Assembly (NCBI RefSeq): GCF_000517405.1
Contig: NZ_CP006568.1
Location: forward strand, 4,154,001-4,218,000
Direction of reading: 5' to 3'
Origin: Candidatus Sodalis pierantonius str. SOPE
Lineage (GTDB): Bacteria > Pseudomonadota > Gammaproteobacteria > Enterobacterales > Enterobacteriaceae
Length of the DNA: 64,000 nt
Below are positions 19,286 to 28,753 of the stretch, piece by piece (the stretch's first letter is position 1; each line of letters starts with the position of its first letter). Position numbers and translations under genes: made by a program. The notes under the pieces were generated by a model. The model did no database searches. It was given only the letters and a program-made list of their open reading frames with translations, and had not been told where the DNA came from.

Positions 19286-20581
19286 TTAATTGCCCGACAT
19301 CGCGTTTTGCGCGGCTTCAGCGATGGTCTTGTTCGCCTCATCGACGCTTATCTGGCCTTTAGCCAGGGCATTGATGGCGGAGGCGGCGCCGTTACTGAAG
19401 GCGGGATACCAGGGCGGCGTGCCGCCGGCGAACAGCGGACCGATACCGCTTATTTGGGCGAGAATCGCTTCTCCGCTGAGCAGCTTGCCTTCTTTATTTA
19501 GCGCGGCCAGCGCCGGTGTGCTGGTAGGCAAAGTCCTCGCCTCGGTGTAAATCAGGCTTTGGTGCTGTGGGTCCATCATCCAGTTGATGAACGCCTGGGC
19601 CGCCGGTTGCTGTTTTGCCGCTTTGGGGATCGCCAGCGCCTCCGGCAGGCCATAGGTCCGGCTCTTGCCGGTAATATTCGGCACCACCGCCGCCAACGCG
19701 TCGCCGGCCACTTTCGATTGAGTTTTGTCGTTATAGGTGGCCAGCGGACCCGGCCCGTCGGACAAGATAATGCTGCTATCGCCGGCCTTGAACATAGTGC
19801 GGACTTCTTCATTGCAGTAATTGGCGGCGGCGGGGTCGATAAGCCCTGCGTCCATGGCTTGCTTGATAAAAGCCAACGCCTGATAGCCGCCGGAATGCTT
19901 ATCGGTAAACGCCGGCTTCATATCTGCGGTGAACAGATCGCCAATGTGCATCATGGTTAACAAAAACCAGGCGGTGGACGTCGCCTCGCCTACGCTCAAC
20001 GGCAGGCCGAAGGGGTATTTCACACCCGCCTTTTCTTTTAGCGCCTTGCCGTCGGCCAGCGATTGATCGAGGGTCGCGGGCGGCTCGGTAATTCCCGCTT
20101 TGGCAAACTGCGCTTTGTTGTACACCATCATTTTGAAATCGTTATTGTACGGCGCGCCCAGCAGTTTTCCCTGGTATTGGAAAATAGGCGTGATAGCAAT
20201 ATTTTTCAGCCGCGCGGCGTCAAGCTTACCGTCGAGAGGCGCCAGCCAGGCGGCGGCGCCGAACTGGCCCACCCACGACCAGTCCAGTTCGATAACATCC
20301 GCCGGCGCTGTGCCGGCAACCAGCGCGGTAACGATGCGGGTGCGCAACTGATCCCAGGCCAGGGTTTGCTGATCGACATGGATACCGGTTTCCTGTTCAA
20401 AACGTTTGATTTGATCCGGCGGATATCCCGGGCTTGGCAGCAAGACGGTGATGGTTTTACCGCTCAGCGCACCGCTGTCGGCAGCGCTGGCGGCGGACAG
20501 CCCGCCTGGGGACGTTGCCATCAAGGCCAGCAATGCCGTTGCGAGGAGCGATTTCATGACTCTGGTTTTTATGCGCTTCAT
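19286..20581 (-). CDS. sugar ABC transporter periplasmic binding protein
   Basis: 431 residues from the ATG at 20581, chosen because TTTGGAGTGTTCG precedes it; an upstream in-frame ATG has no such site. A Sec signal peptide is clear (KSLLATALLALMATSP, cleavage near AASAADSG). The body is a family-1 solute-binding protein (ITVLLPSPGYPPDQIKRFEQ, DVIELDWSWVGQF, INWMMDPQHQSLIYTEARTL). It would capture a sugar or oligosaccharide in the periplasm and deliver it to the two permeases encoded downstream. No lesion is visible. Confidence 0.9.
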   Translation of the reverse strand: MKRIKTRVMKSLLATALLALMATSPGGLSAASAADSGALSGKTITVLLPSPGYPPDQIKRFEQETGIHVDQQTLAWDQLRTRIVTALVAGTAPADVIELDWSWVGQFGAAAWLAPLDGKLDAARLKNIAITPIFQYQGKLLGAPYNNDFKMMVYNKAQFAKAGITEPPATLDQSLADGKALKEKAGVKYPFGLPLSVGEATSTAWFLLTMMHIGDLFTADMKPAFTDKHSGGYQALAFIKQAMDAGLIDPAAANYCNEEVRTMFKAGDSSIILSDGPGPLATYNDKTQSKVAGDALAAVVPNITGKSRTYGLPEALAIPKAAKQQPAAQAFINWMMDPQHQSLIYTEARTLPTSTPALAALNKEGKLLSGEAILAQISGIGPLFAGGTPPWYPAFSNGAASAINALAKGQISVDEANKTIAEAAQNAMSGN

Positions 20582-20819
20582 CGAACACTCCAAAAAATAA
20601 TGGCCGTTATTCATCGCCCGCATATGCTTTGCTGGGCAATGCCGACGAAACATTTTTAATGAGTGACGTAATGCGTTTTCATCCTTGCGGCAATATTAAT
20701 CATAGTCAATATTATTTTTGATTTTTTGTGATTATTTGCAGAGAGAAATGAACAACAATGTTGATTTTTTCCAGCGGGCGCGCGCTTTTGTCCACCGTGA
20801 AAAGAGCCATATGAAATAG

Positions 20820-21729
20820 TTATTGTTGTTGATTAAGCTGCCGGGCAAGCCGATCGATCCAGCCGTCATCCACTTGCCAACCTGCCTGAAGCGCGGCGGC
20901 GCGGGCGGCCGACCAACGCTCTCACTGACGGCGTTGCGCATTAGCGGACTGTTAAATACCCCGCCGGCGTAGCTCCAGCGCGGAGGACCGGGCAAATCAA
21001 GCCGCCCCCAGGCCGCCAGCAGAGCTGCTTCGCCAGCTGAGCGGCGGCTTGGTGCAGTAGCGTTTGCGCTGCGACGTCCCCCGCTTCGGCCAGCGCCGCC
21101 ACCGGGCGCGCCAGGCTGGTAACGCGCTCGCGTCGTTGCATGCCGAGACCAAAAAACCAGGTAATCAGTTGATCTGGAACGATGTCGAAATGCTGACAGA
21201 GGGTCTGGCAAAGGGCGGGGGCGTCAGTCCGCCCGTCCAGATGCCGGCATACTGCGGTAATGGCCTGTAGGCCAATCCAATAAGCGCTACCTTCATCGCC
21301 AATGTCCTCACCCCATCCCCCTACGCGGAAATGGGGATCCCGGGGACGGTTACGGCTACTCCAGGCCATCGAGCCAGTGCCGGCGAGGATCAGCACGCCG
21401 GCTTCGCCTCCCAAGGCGCCGTCGAAGGCGATGCGTACGTCATTATCAACCTGCGCCGGCACGCTGATTAACCGCGTGATGACCTGTTCCTGCCGTCGGG
21501 AGTCCTCTTCCATTTCGTCGTGGCGCGGCAGACCGAACGAGGCCGCCGCCAGCCGGGGCAGCAGGGGGGCTGCCTGTCGGAGCAGATGGGCAAGGGCCGT
21601 GTCCCAATGGGGATCCGCGGCCGGGTCGAGGGTTTTTCCTTGCCAATACCCTGCCAGGTCGCCCTGCCTATCCGCCAGCGCCAATAAGGTTTTGGTGCCG
21701 CCGATGTCCACGCCCATTACCAAATTCAT
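20820..21729 (-). pseudogene. BadF-type amino-sugar kinase (N-acetylglucosamine/galactosamine kinase-like), frameshifted near the C-terminus
   Basis: The start is MNLVMGVDIGGTKTLLALAD (21729), the phosphate-binding motif of ASKHA kinases; a second motif is ILAGTGSMAWS and another GDEGSAYWIG. The frame is good to about 20970, after which LICPVLRAGATPAG departs from the family. Other frames supply the proper end: a GGVFNSPLM segment, then ALQAGWQVDDGWIDRLARQL and a stop at 20820-20822. Full length would be about 303 residues. Such kinases phosphorylate N-acetylated hexosamines. It is the first gene of the minus-strand operon and divergent from the kbaZ-like gene. Confidence 0.8.
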
Positions 21730-22065
21730 TGGAAACTCCCGCCTAACGCTGTGAGGTCGCAGGCATTGCGGAGCCCTGCGCGCGAAGATGACTAATTGAG
21801 GCCATAGTGTCATAAAAAATGCAATATCTGATTTATTTTGGAAAGCTTTATAGCGTCCGTCTCAATGGGGCCAATGCGGATTTATCTCGATTTATGCCTG
21901 TTTATTCCAAACAAATGTGGGCTGTAGTTTAGATATTTAGATATATTGCAAATTAGATCAAAAAAATGATTGATATAAGTTTTTATTGCGGGGTAGATTG
22001 CGTTTATCTGATTAACGATGGCGCTTGTGCCGCGGCGTTGAGTTTTGCAAGAGAGAACCTAAACC
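21730..22065. promoter_or_regulatory. divergent intergenic region of the amino-sugar cluster
   Basis: 336 bp of AT-rich DNA separate the kinase (minus) and kbaZ-like (plus) genes, the natural place for both promoters and for the DeoR-type operator. I could not identify a specific operator or a convincing CRP site. The ribosome site for kbaZ is AAGAGAGAACC. Confidence 0.5.
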
Positions 22066-22389
22066 ATGCAAGCGTTGCTAAATCTGATTAAAAGGCATAA
22101 AGCCGGCGAGTCGGTCGGTGTGTTTTCCGTTTGCTCCGCGCATTCCTGGGTGCTCGACGCCGTCATGCGGCGACAGCGCAAACGACGGTGTTGATCGAGG
22201 CCACCTCAAATCAGGTGAACCAATTCGGCGGTTACACCGGGCTGCGACCGACGGATTTTCGCGATCGGGTTTGGCAGATGGCCGCCAACAACGGCTTGCC
22301 GCGCGAGAACGTCTGTCTGGGCGGCGATCATCTGGGTCCCAACGCCTGGCAGGATCGACCCGCGGAGGAAGCCATGATCCTGGCGGAAC

Positions 22390-23705
22390 GACCCTGTACA
22401 CGATTCTGTGTAAATGCCTTTTCTCAGAAGTGACCGTCCAGGCGGTCACCGAACTCGATAATAAAGCGGCTCATTGCCATGCGCCAGTCCCTCAAAGGCA
22501 TTGTCCATTTCTGTGAGGCCGCCTGTATCGCCAGCCCCACCACCTTTTTCACTGCGTCGTCGGTCGGGAACACCTTGCGCTTTTTGATGGCATGCCGGAT
22601 CACGCTGTTTAACGACTCGATGGCGTTGGTCGTGTAGATCACCTTGCGGATGTCCGTTGGGTAGGCAAAGAACGTGGCCAGATTGGCCCAGTTTGCCTGC
22701 CAGCTTCGACTTATTTGCGGGTAGCGGACGTCCCAGGCACTGGAGAACGCTTCCAGCGCCTGCAAGCCGGCTTCTTCCGTAGGGGCCTGATACGATAGCT
22801 TTCAGGTCGCGGGTGACGGCCTTGTAGTCCTTCCAGGAGACGAACCGCAGGCTGTTGCGCACCATATGCACGATACACAGCTGGAGCCGCGCCTCCGGAT
22901 ACACCGCGTTAATAGCGTCAGGGAAACCTTTCAGCCCGTCTATGCAGGCGATAAGGATATCGTTCAGGCCGCGGTTTTTCAGCTCTGTCAGCACGTTCAG
23001 CCAGAACTTTGCGCCTTCATTTTCGGCCAGCCACATACCTAGCAACTCTTTCTGGCCTTCGATGTTGATGCCCAGCGCCAGGAACACAGATTTGTTGATG
23101 ATGCGGCTGTCCTGCCGGACTTTTAGAACGATACAGTCAAGATAAACAATGGGATAGACTGCATCCAGAGGCCGGTTTTGCCATTCAACAACCTGCTCCA
23201 TGACCGCACCGGTGACCTTTGAGACCAGCGCCGGCGAGACATCGGCGTCATACAGCTCTTTGAATGCGGCCGCGATCTCGCGGGTGGTCATCCCTTTAGC
23301 GTACAACGATAAAATCTGGTTATCCATCCCGGTAATCCGGGTCTGGTTCTTCTTCACCAGTTGCGGTTCAAAGGAACCGTCACGATCGCGCGGAGTACGC
23401 AGCGCCAGCGGGCCATCGCCAGTGGTAACGGTTTTTGTGGAATAGCCGTTGCGGGCGTTGGTCCCCGGTTTAGGCTGATTTTTATCGTAGCCGAGGTGAT
23501 GGGTCATTTCGGCATTGAGAGCTGCTTCGACGCTGATTTTTTTCAGCAGCCGATCGAAGTGACTGAGATCTTCAGGGGTTTTGAGATTTTTGGCCAGTTC
23601 GTTAGCCAGAGCCTGCAACTGTTTTTCGTCCATAAATTAACCTGTTTTTGATGTTGGATTGAACATATCAAAATCAGGCAAATACACAAATTTCTAAACA
23701 GGCTC
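22390..23705 (-). mobile_element. IS256-family element, copy 3 (in kbaZ)
   Basis: 1316 bp, with exact 8-bp target duplication GGCGGAAC at 22382-22389 and 23706-23713. It lies opposite to the direction of kbaZ. Confidence 0.95.
22424..23633 (-). pseudogene. IS256-family transposase, +1 frameshift
   Basis: The N-terminal two-thirds (from 23633, MDEKQLQALANELAKNLKT) are in frame to VTRDLKAI. There an extra base near 22792 (GATACGATAG where others have GATAGATAG) changes the frame. The proper C-terminus, with the catalytic Glu region NAIESLNS, lies in the other frame down to 22424. The open product therefore lacks the third catalytic residue. Confidence 0.9.
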
Positions 23706-24241
23706 GGCGGAACAGATGATTGCCGAGTATATGCAGGCCGGCTTTCGCAAAATCCATCTTGATTGCTCGATGTCCTGTGCTGACGATCCCAACCCGCTGG
23801 GGGATGACGAGGTCGCGCGCCGGGCGGCAAGGCTCTGTGCGATTGCCGAAGCGGCCTGGCAGACGGCGGGCGGGGAAGCGCCGGTCTATGTGATTGGTAC
23901 TGAAGTCCCGGTGCCGGGCGGGGCGCTGGAGACGTTGCACTATGTGTCGCCCACGACGACGCAGGCGGCCACCACCACCCTGGAGGCGCATCGCGACGCT
24001 TGGCGCCAAGCCGGGCTGGATACCGTCTGGGCCAGGGTTATTGCGCTGGTGATACAACCGGGGGTGAAATTCGATCATCAAAGCGTGGTGCATTATCGTG
24101 CGGCGTCGGCTGCGCCGTTTGCTGGTTCCGGTCACATCCGATCACTGATTCCGGTTGCCCGATCAGCGATTCCGATTCTGTCCGATCGCTCATCTTCTGT
24201 TCCGCCATACTCTGGAGACTTTTAGCTTCCGGGGGCATGGC

Positions 24242-25793
24242 ATGGCACGTAAAAAGAAGAAAGCGAGAACGGAAATGTGCATCTATATTAATGTGTTACG
24301 TATGAAATTCGAGCAGCGTCGCTCGAATCGCACTATCGCAGCAGCGCTCGGCATAGGCTGTACTACCGTGCACGATATCCTCGGCCGATTCACGGTAGCT
24401 AACCTGGTCTGGCCATTGCCGGCGGAACTGTCCCCCGTCGATCTCGACCGCCTGCTCTATCCCGGCAAATCCGGAAAAGTTATCAATACCTTACCCAGCT
24501 GGCTTGATATCGATACCGAGTTAAGCCGCAAGGGCATGACCAAGTAGCTGCTCTGGATGGAATATCAGTCCGCCGTGGGCGGTGATGCCCTCGGTTACTC
24601 ACAGTTTTGTGCACTGTTCCGTGACTGGAAAAAGAAGCAGCGGCGTTCCATGCGCATGGAGCACAAGGCTGGCGAAAAGCTCTTCATCGACTTCTGTGGC
24701 CCCACCGTACCTATCGTCAACCCTGCGACCGGTAGCGTACGCCAGGTCGCTATCTTCGTCGCTGCCATGGGCGTGTCAGGCTATGCGTATATCGAAGCCT
24801 GCGAAGGCCAGGACATGGCATCGTGGCTCAACGCCAATAGCCGCTGCCTGCACTTCATGGGTGGGGTTCCGGAGCTGATGATACCTGATAATCTGCGCAG
24901 CGCTGTCAGCACCCCTGACCGCTATGAGCCGATCATAAACCAGAGCTACCAGGCGCTGGCAAATCACTATGAGACAGTGGTGCTACCGGCGCGCCCGAGA
25001 AAACCGAAAGACAAGACGAAGGCAGAATCAACTGTGCAGCTGGTAGAACGCTGGGTTTTGGCCCGGTTGCGTAAACGTAGGTTCTACTCGCTGGCCGAAC
25101 TCAACCAGGTGATACGAGAACTCAATCATGAGTTGAATTTGCGCCCGATGCGTCATTACGGCGGACAAAGTCGCCTTGAACGCTTCGAGCAGCTGGACAA
25201 ACCGGCTCTTGGGCCTCTACCGCCCACACAATGGGAATACAGTAAGTATCTCGTTGCCCGAGTGGGACCTGATTACCACATAGACTACGGCAAAAACTGG
25301 TACTCGGTGCCGCATCCGCTGGTTGGCGAGCGCGTTGACGTCATCGCCAACCAACGGCTGGTGCAAATCCACCATAAGGGCGTCTGCGTGGCTACGCACC
25401 CTCGCAGCGATAACGCCTATAGGCACACGACTCAGGCGGCGCACATGCCGGCTAACCACTAAGGGGCAGAGTCAGTGGACGCCGGAAAGGCTGTGCAGTT
25501 GGGCGCTGTCGGTGGGTGTGTGCACACTGAAAGTGGTCGAGTCCATCCAAAAGAGCAAAGCCCATCCGGAGCAGGCTTACCGCTCCGTGCTGGGGCTACT
25601 CAATCTGCAACGGCGCTATGAGACGATGCGACTGGAGAAGGCCTGCGCGCTGGCGTTGGAGAAAGGGTGCATTAACCGCTCTTTCATAGCCAACGTATTG
25701 AAACACGGTCGTGAAAGTGAGGTCACCCAGGACGGAGCCGGCGTATCAATGCTGGTTCACGAAAACCTCCGAGGTCCGGACAGTTATCACTAA
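24242..25793 (+). pseudogene. istA: IS21 transposase IstA, nonsense and frameshift
   Basis: About 516 codons. The N-terminus MARKKKKARTEMCIYINV leads to an HTH. A TAG at 24545-24547 replaces the CAG (Gln) of copy 2 (after RKGMTK). An extra C near 25457 (CCACTAAGG against CCATAAGG) shifts the frame after AHMPANH. The C-terminus ends [11 protein letters not shown] at 25793. The integrase-like catalytic core (FIDFCGPTVPIVN, then [14 protein letters not shown]) lies between the lesions. Confidence 0.9.
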
Positions 25794-25804
25794 GGAGAAT
25801 AAAT

Positions 25805-26554
25805 ATGGATACACTGTTAATGGCTCTGCGAGAGCTGAAGTTGTCGGCAATGGTCCAGGCGTTGGAGACGCAACGCGAACTCCCGGGGAGTTATGGGGAG
25901 CTGGGGTTCGAGGAGCGGTTGTAGCTGATGGTAGAAGCGGAAAATTTACATAGAAAAGACAACCACATATGCCGTCTGCGACGGCAATCGCAAATGCGCT
26001 TGCAGGCAAAACCGGAAGATATCCGCTATATCCCTAGCCGAGGAGTGACACCGGAACAGATGCGAGATCTGCTAGGGGGACAATATCTGAAATATCAGAA
26101 AAGCATACTCATCACGGGGCCAACAGGTACGGGCAAAACCTGGCTCAGTTGTGCGCTTGGTGAGCAGGCATGCCGGCAGCAATATAGCGTGCGTTACTGG
26201 CGAGTGGGTCGGTTGCTGGCCCATCTTCACCAGTGTCAGGTAGACGGGACCTATCTAAAACAGCTTAAGCAGTTAGAAAAAATAGAGTTACTGATCTTGG
26301 ACGACGTGGGCCTAGAATCAATAAGTCCGATGCAGGCAACGATGCTGTTGGAGGTGATGGAAGATCGCTACGACAAAAGCAGCAGCATTCTGATCAGTCA
26401 ACTGCCGGTGAAAAAATGGTATGGACTGATAGAAAACCCCACGACAGCTGACGCGTTACTCGATCGGTTAGTACACCCCAGCTATAGACTGGAACTTAAA
26501 GGCGAATCACTACGCAAAGAGCAAGGAGTAGCCAGCACAGGAAAAATAGACTAA
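25805..26554 (+). pseudogene. istB: IS21 helper ATPase IstB, nonsense mutation
   Basis: 250 codons starting behind AAGGAGAATAAAT. A TAG at 25922-25924 replaces the TCG (Ser) of copy 2 after FEERL. The rest is open, with Walker A ([15 protein letters not shown]) and Walker B ([10 protein letters not shown]). Only a truncated product from a later ATG is possible. Confidence 0.92.
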
Positions 26555-27234
26555 ACCCGAGTCAGAAGATGAGCGAACACGTGAACGAATATCACTGGAA
26601 TGGGTGATCGGAAAATATCGGAATAACTGATCGGATGTCGCCGGAACAGCTGATCGGATACGTCGGAATCTGCACCGTTAAGCCGGTACATTGAACATCA
26701 GCCCGGTTTGGTGTTTGAGGCGCACTCTACCGATTATCAAACTGCGGATGCGCTGCGGCAATTGGTGCGGGATCATTTCTCCATCCTCAAAGTTGGCCCC
26801 GTGCTGACCTTTGCCTTGCGCGAGGCGTTGTTCGCGCTGGCGCATATCGAGATGGCGTGGACCGACGAGCCAGCCCGCTCCGGGTTGATGGCGCGACTGG
26901 ACGATGTCATGTGCCGACAGCCGGCAATGTGGCAACGTTATTATCATGGCAACGCGCGGCAGCGGCAGCTGTTGCGTCAATACAGTTTGAGCGATCGGGT
27001 GCGTTATTACTGGCCGCAGCACGAGATTGAACAGGCGGTTGACCGACTGATAGCCAACCTGCGTCATCGTCCGGCTCCGTTGGGTTTACTGAGCCAGTAT
27101 CTGCCGGAGCAGGCGCGTTTGTGCCTGGCCGGCGCGCTGTCGTCCGACCCGCAAGAGTGGGTCTATCACTCTATCGATAGGGTTCTGTGTGATTACGCTC
27201 AAGCCTGCCGGTCGGAGCACTAAGGAGTAAACCG

Positions 27235-27358
27235 ATGGATAATTTTCTCGATTATGATGACAACTGGTTAACGCAGCACAAGGCCAGATTTACGGCGATG
27301 GAGATTTGGCAGCAGCCGGATTTGTGGGAGGCTTTGGGTGATGAACTGGCCCTGGCGC
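27235..27358 (+). pseudogene. agaS: AgaS-like sugar isomerase/deaminase, only the N-terminal 41 codons
   Basis: It starts 11 bp after kbaZ behind TAAGGAGTAAACC and reads MDNFLDYDDNWLTQHKARF followed by TAMEIWQQPDLWEALGDEL. The EIxxQPxxW pattern matches the beginning of AgaS-type SIS-domain proteins (galactosamine-6-phosphate deaminase/isomerase). The kbaZ-agaS order is also found in aga loci. The IS256 that begins at 27359 removes everything else. The rest of the gene is not beyond the IS, so this is a rearrangement or deletion end, not a simple insertion. Confidence 0.6.
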
Positions 27359-28674
27359 GAGCCTGTTTAGAAATTTGTGTATTTGCCTGATTTTGATATG
27401 TTCAATCTAACATCAAAAACAGGTTAATTTATGGACGAAAAACAGTTGCAGGCTCTGGCTAACGAACTGGCCAAAAATCTCAAAACCTCTGAAGATCTCA
27501 GTCACTTCGATCGGCTGCTGAAAAAAATCAGCGTTGAAGCAGCTCTCAATGCCGAAATGACCCATCACCTCGGCTACGATAAAAATCAGCCTAAACCGGG
27601 GACCAACGCCCGCAACGGCTATTCCACAAAAACCGTTACCACTGGCGATGGCCCGCTGGCGCTGCGTACTCCGCGCGATCGTGACGGTTCCTTTGAACCG
27701 CAACTGGTGAAGAAGAACCAGACCCGGATTACCGGGATGGATAACCAGATTTTATCGTTGTACGCCAAAGGGATGACCACCCGCGAGATCGCCGCCGCGT
27801 TCAAAGAGCTGTATGACGCCGATGTCTCGCCGGCGCTGGTCTCAAAGGTCACCGATGCGGTCATGGAGCAGGTTGTTGAATGGCAAAACCGGCCTCTGGA
27901 TGCAGTCTATCCCATTGTTTATCTTGACTGTATCGTTCTAAAAGTCCGGCAGGACAGCCGCATCATCAACAAATCTGTGTTCCTGGCGCTGGGCATCAAC
28001 ATCGAAGGCCAGAAAGAGTTGCTAGGTATGTGGCTGGCCGAAAATGAAGGCGCAAAGTTCTGGCTGAACGTGCTGACAGAGCTGAAAAACCGCGGCTTGA
28101 ACGATATCCTTATCGCCTGCGTAGACGGGCTGAAAGGTTTCCCTGACGCTATTAACGCGGTGTATCCGGAGGCGCGGCTCCAGCTGTGTATCGTGCATAT
28201 GGTGCGCAACAGCCTGCGGTTCGTCTCCTGGAAGGACTACAAGGCCGTCACCCGCGACCTGAAAGCTATCTATCAGGCCCCTACGGAAGAAGCCGGCTTG
28301 CAGGCGCTGGAAGCGTTCTCCAGTGCCTGGGACATCCGCTCCCCGCAAATAAGTCGAAGCTGGCAGGCAAACTGGGCCAATCTGGCCACGTTCTTTGCCT
28401 ACCCAACGGACATCCGCAAGGTGATCTACACGACCAACGCCATCGAGTCGTTAAACAGCGTGATCCGGCCATGCCATCAAAAAGCGCAAGGTGTTCCCGA
28501 CCGACGACGCAGTGAAAAAGGTGGTGTGGCTGGCGATACAGGCGGCCTCACAGAAATGGACAATGCCTTTGAGGGACTGGCGCATGGCAATGAGCCGCTT
28601 TATTATCGAGTTCGGTGACCGCCTGGACGGTCACTTCTGAGAAAAGGCATTTACACAGAATCGTGTACAGGGTC
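27359..28674 (+). mobile_element. IS256-family element, copy 4, without target duplication
   Basis: 1316 bp, both ends standard. The left flank is CCTGGCGC (agaS) and the right flank GGGATTCA (tRNA-Phe), so no 8-bp duplication exists, in contrast to copies 1-3. The element marks a recombination junction between two formerly separate places. Confidence 0.93.
27431..28640 (+). pseudogene. IS256-family transposase, +1 frameshift near the C-terminus
   Basis: The frame is open from MDEKQLQALANELAKNLKT to NAIESLNSVIR. An extra C near 28470 (CGGCCATGCC against CGGCATGCC) then shifts it. The proper end lies in the other frame at 28640. All three catalytic residues precede the lesion, so of the four IS256 copies this one might retain partial activity. 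Confidence 0.9.
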
Positions 28675-28714
28675 GGGATTCAATCCCCTGCTCTACCGAC
28701 TGAGCTATCCGGGC
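28675..28714 (-). pseudogene. pheV: 5' half of tRNA-Phe, cut by IS256
   Basis: On the minus strand from 28714 the sequence reads GCCCGGATAGCTCAGTCGGT, then AGAGCAGGGGATTGAA, identical to enterobacterial tRNA-Phe up to the GAA anticodon. It is followed by TCCC and the IS256 end. The T-arm, acceptor 3' strand and CCA are missing, and the anticodon loop is two A short. About 40 of 76 nt remain. In E. coli pheV lies close to speC, as here, and is a well-known island insertion site. The 3' half is not in the window. Confidence 0.88.
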
Positions 28715-28724
28715 AACGGGGCGC

Positions 28725-28753
28725 ATTAAACCGTATTGACCGCATGGCGTCAA
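28725..28753 (-). promoter_or_regulatory. stable-RNA promoter of the truncated tRNA-Phe
   Basis: On the minus strand TTGACG (28748-28753) is followed after exactly 17 bp by TTTAAT (28725-28730). A GC-rich discriminator GCGCCCCG then leads directly into the tRNA. This is the classical layout of a stringently controlled tRNA promoter. It appears intact and would now transcribe into the IS256. Confidence 0.7.

Larger units (their letters stand above)
24120..26674 (+). mobile_element. IS21-family element, copy 1 (in kbaZ)
   Basis: 2555 bp, ends TGCTGGTTCCGG and (complement) TGCAGATTCCGAC, with a 5-bp target duplication CCGTT (24115-24119 and 26675-26679). It carries istA and istB in the same direction, both broken. 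Several repeats of a GATCACTGATTCCG-like motif lie inside the left end and partner motifs lie at the right end, as expected for multiple transposase-binding sites. Confidence 0.93.
22066..27223 (+). pseudogene. kbaZ: tagatose-bisphosphate aldolase accessory subunit, frameshifted and split by IS256 and IS21
   Basis: The reading starts [20 protein letters not shown], typical of KbaZ/GatZ. A 1-bp loss near 22170 shifts the frame before [20 protein letters not shown]. An IS256 then lies at 22390-23705 and an IS21 at 24120-26674. Removing both elements with one duplication each restores LAEQMIAEYM and AAPLSRYIEHQP, and gives 1274 nt, one less than a whole 424-residue frame (KbaZ in E. coli is about 426). 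KbaZ supports the class II aldolase KbaY in splitting tagatose-1,6-bisphosphate, the end of galactosamine and galactitol catabolism. Three independent lesions show that selection had ceased. Confidence 0.88.
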
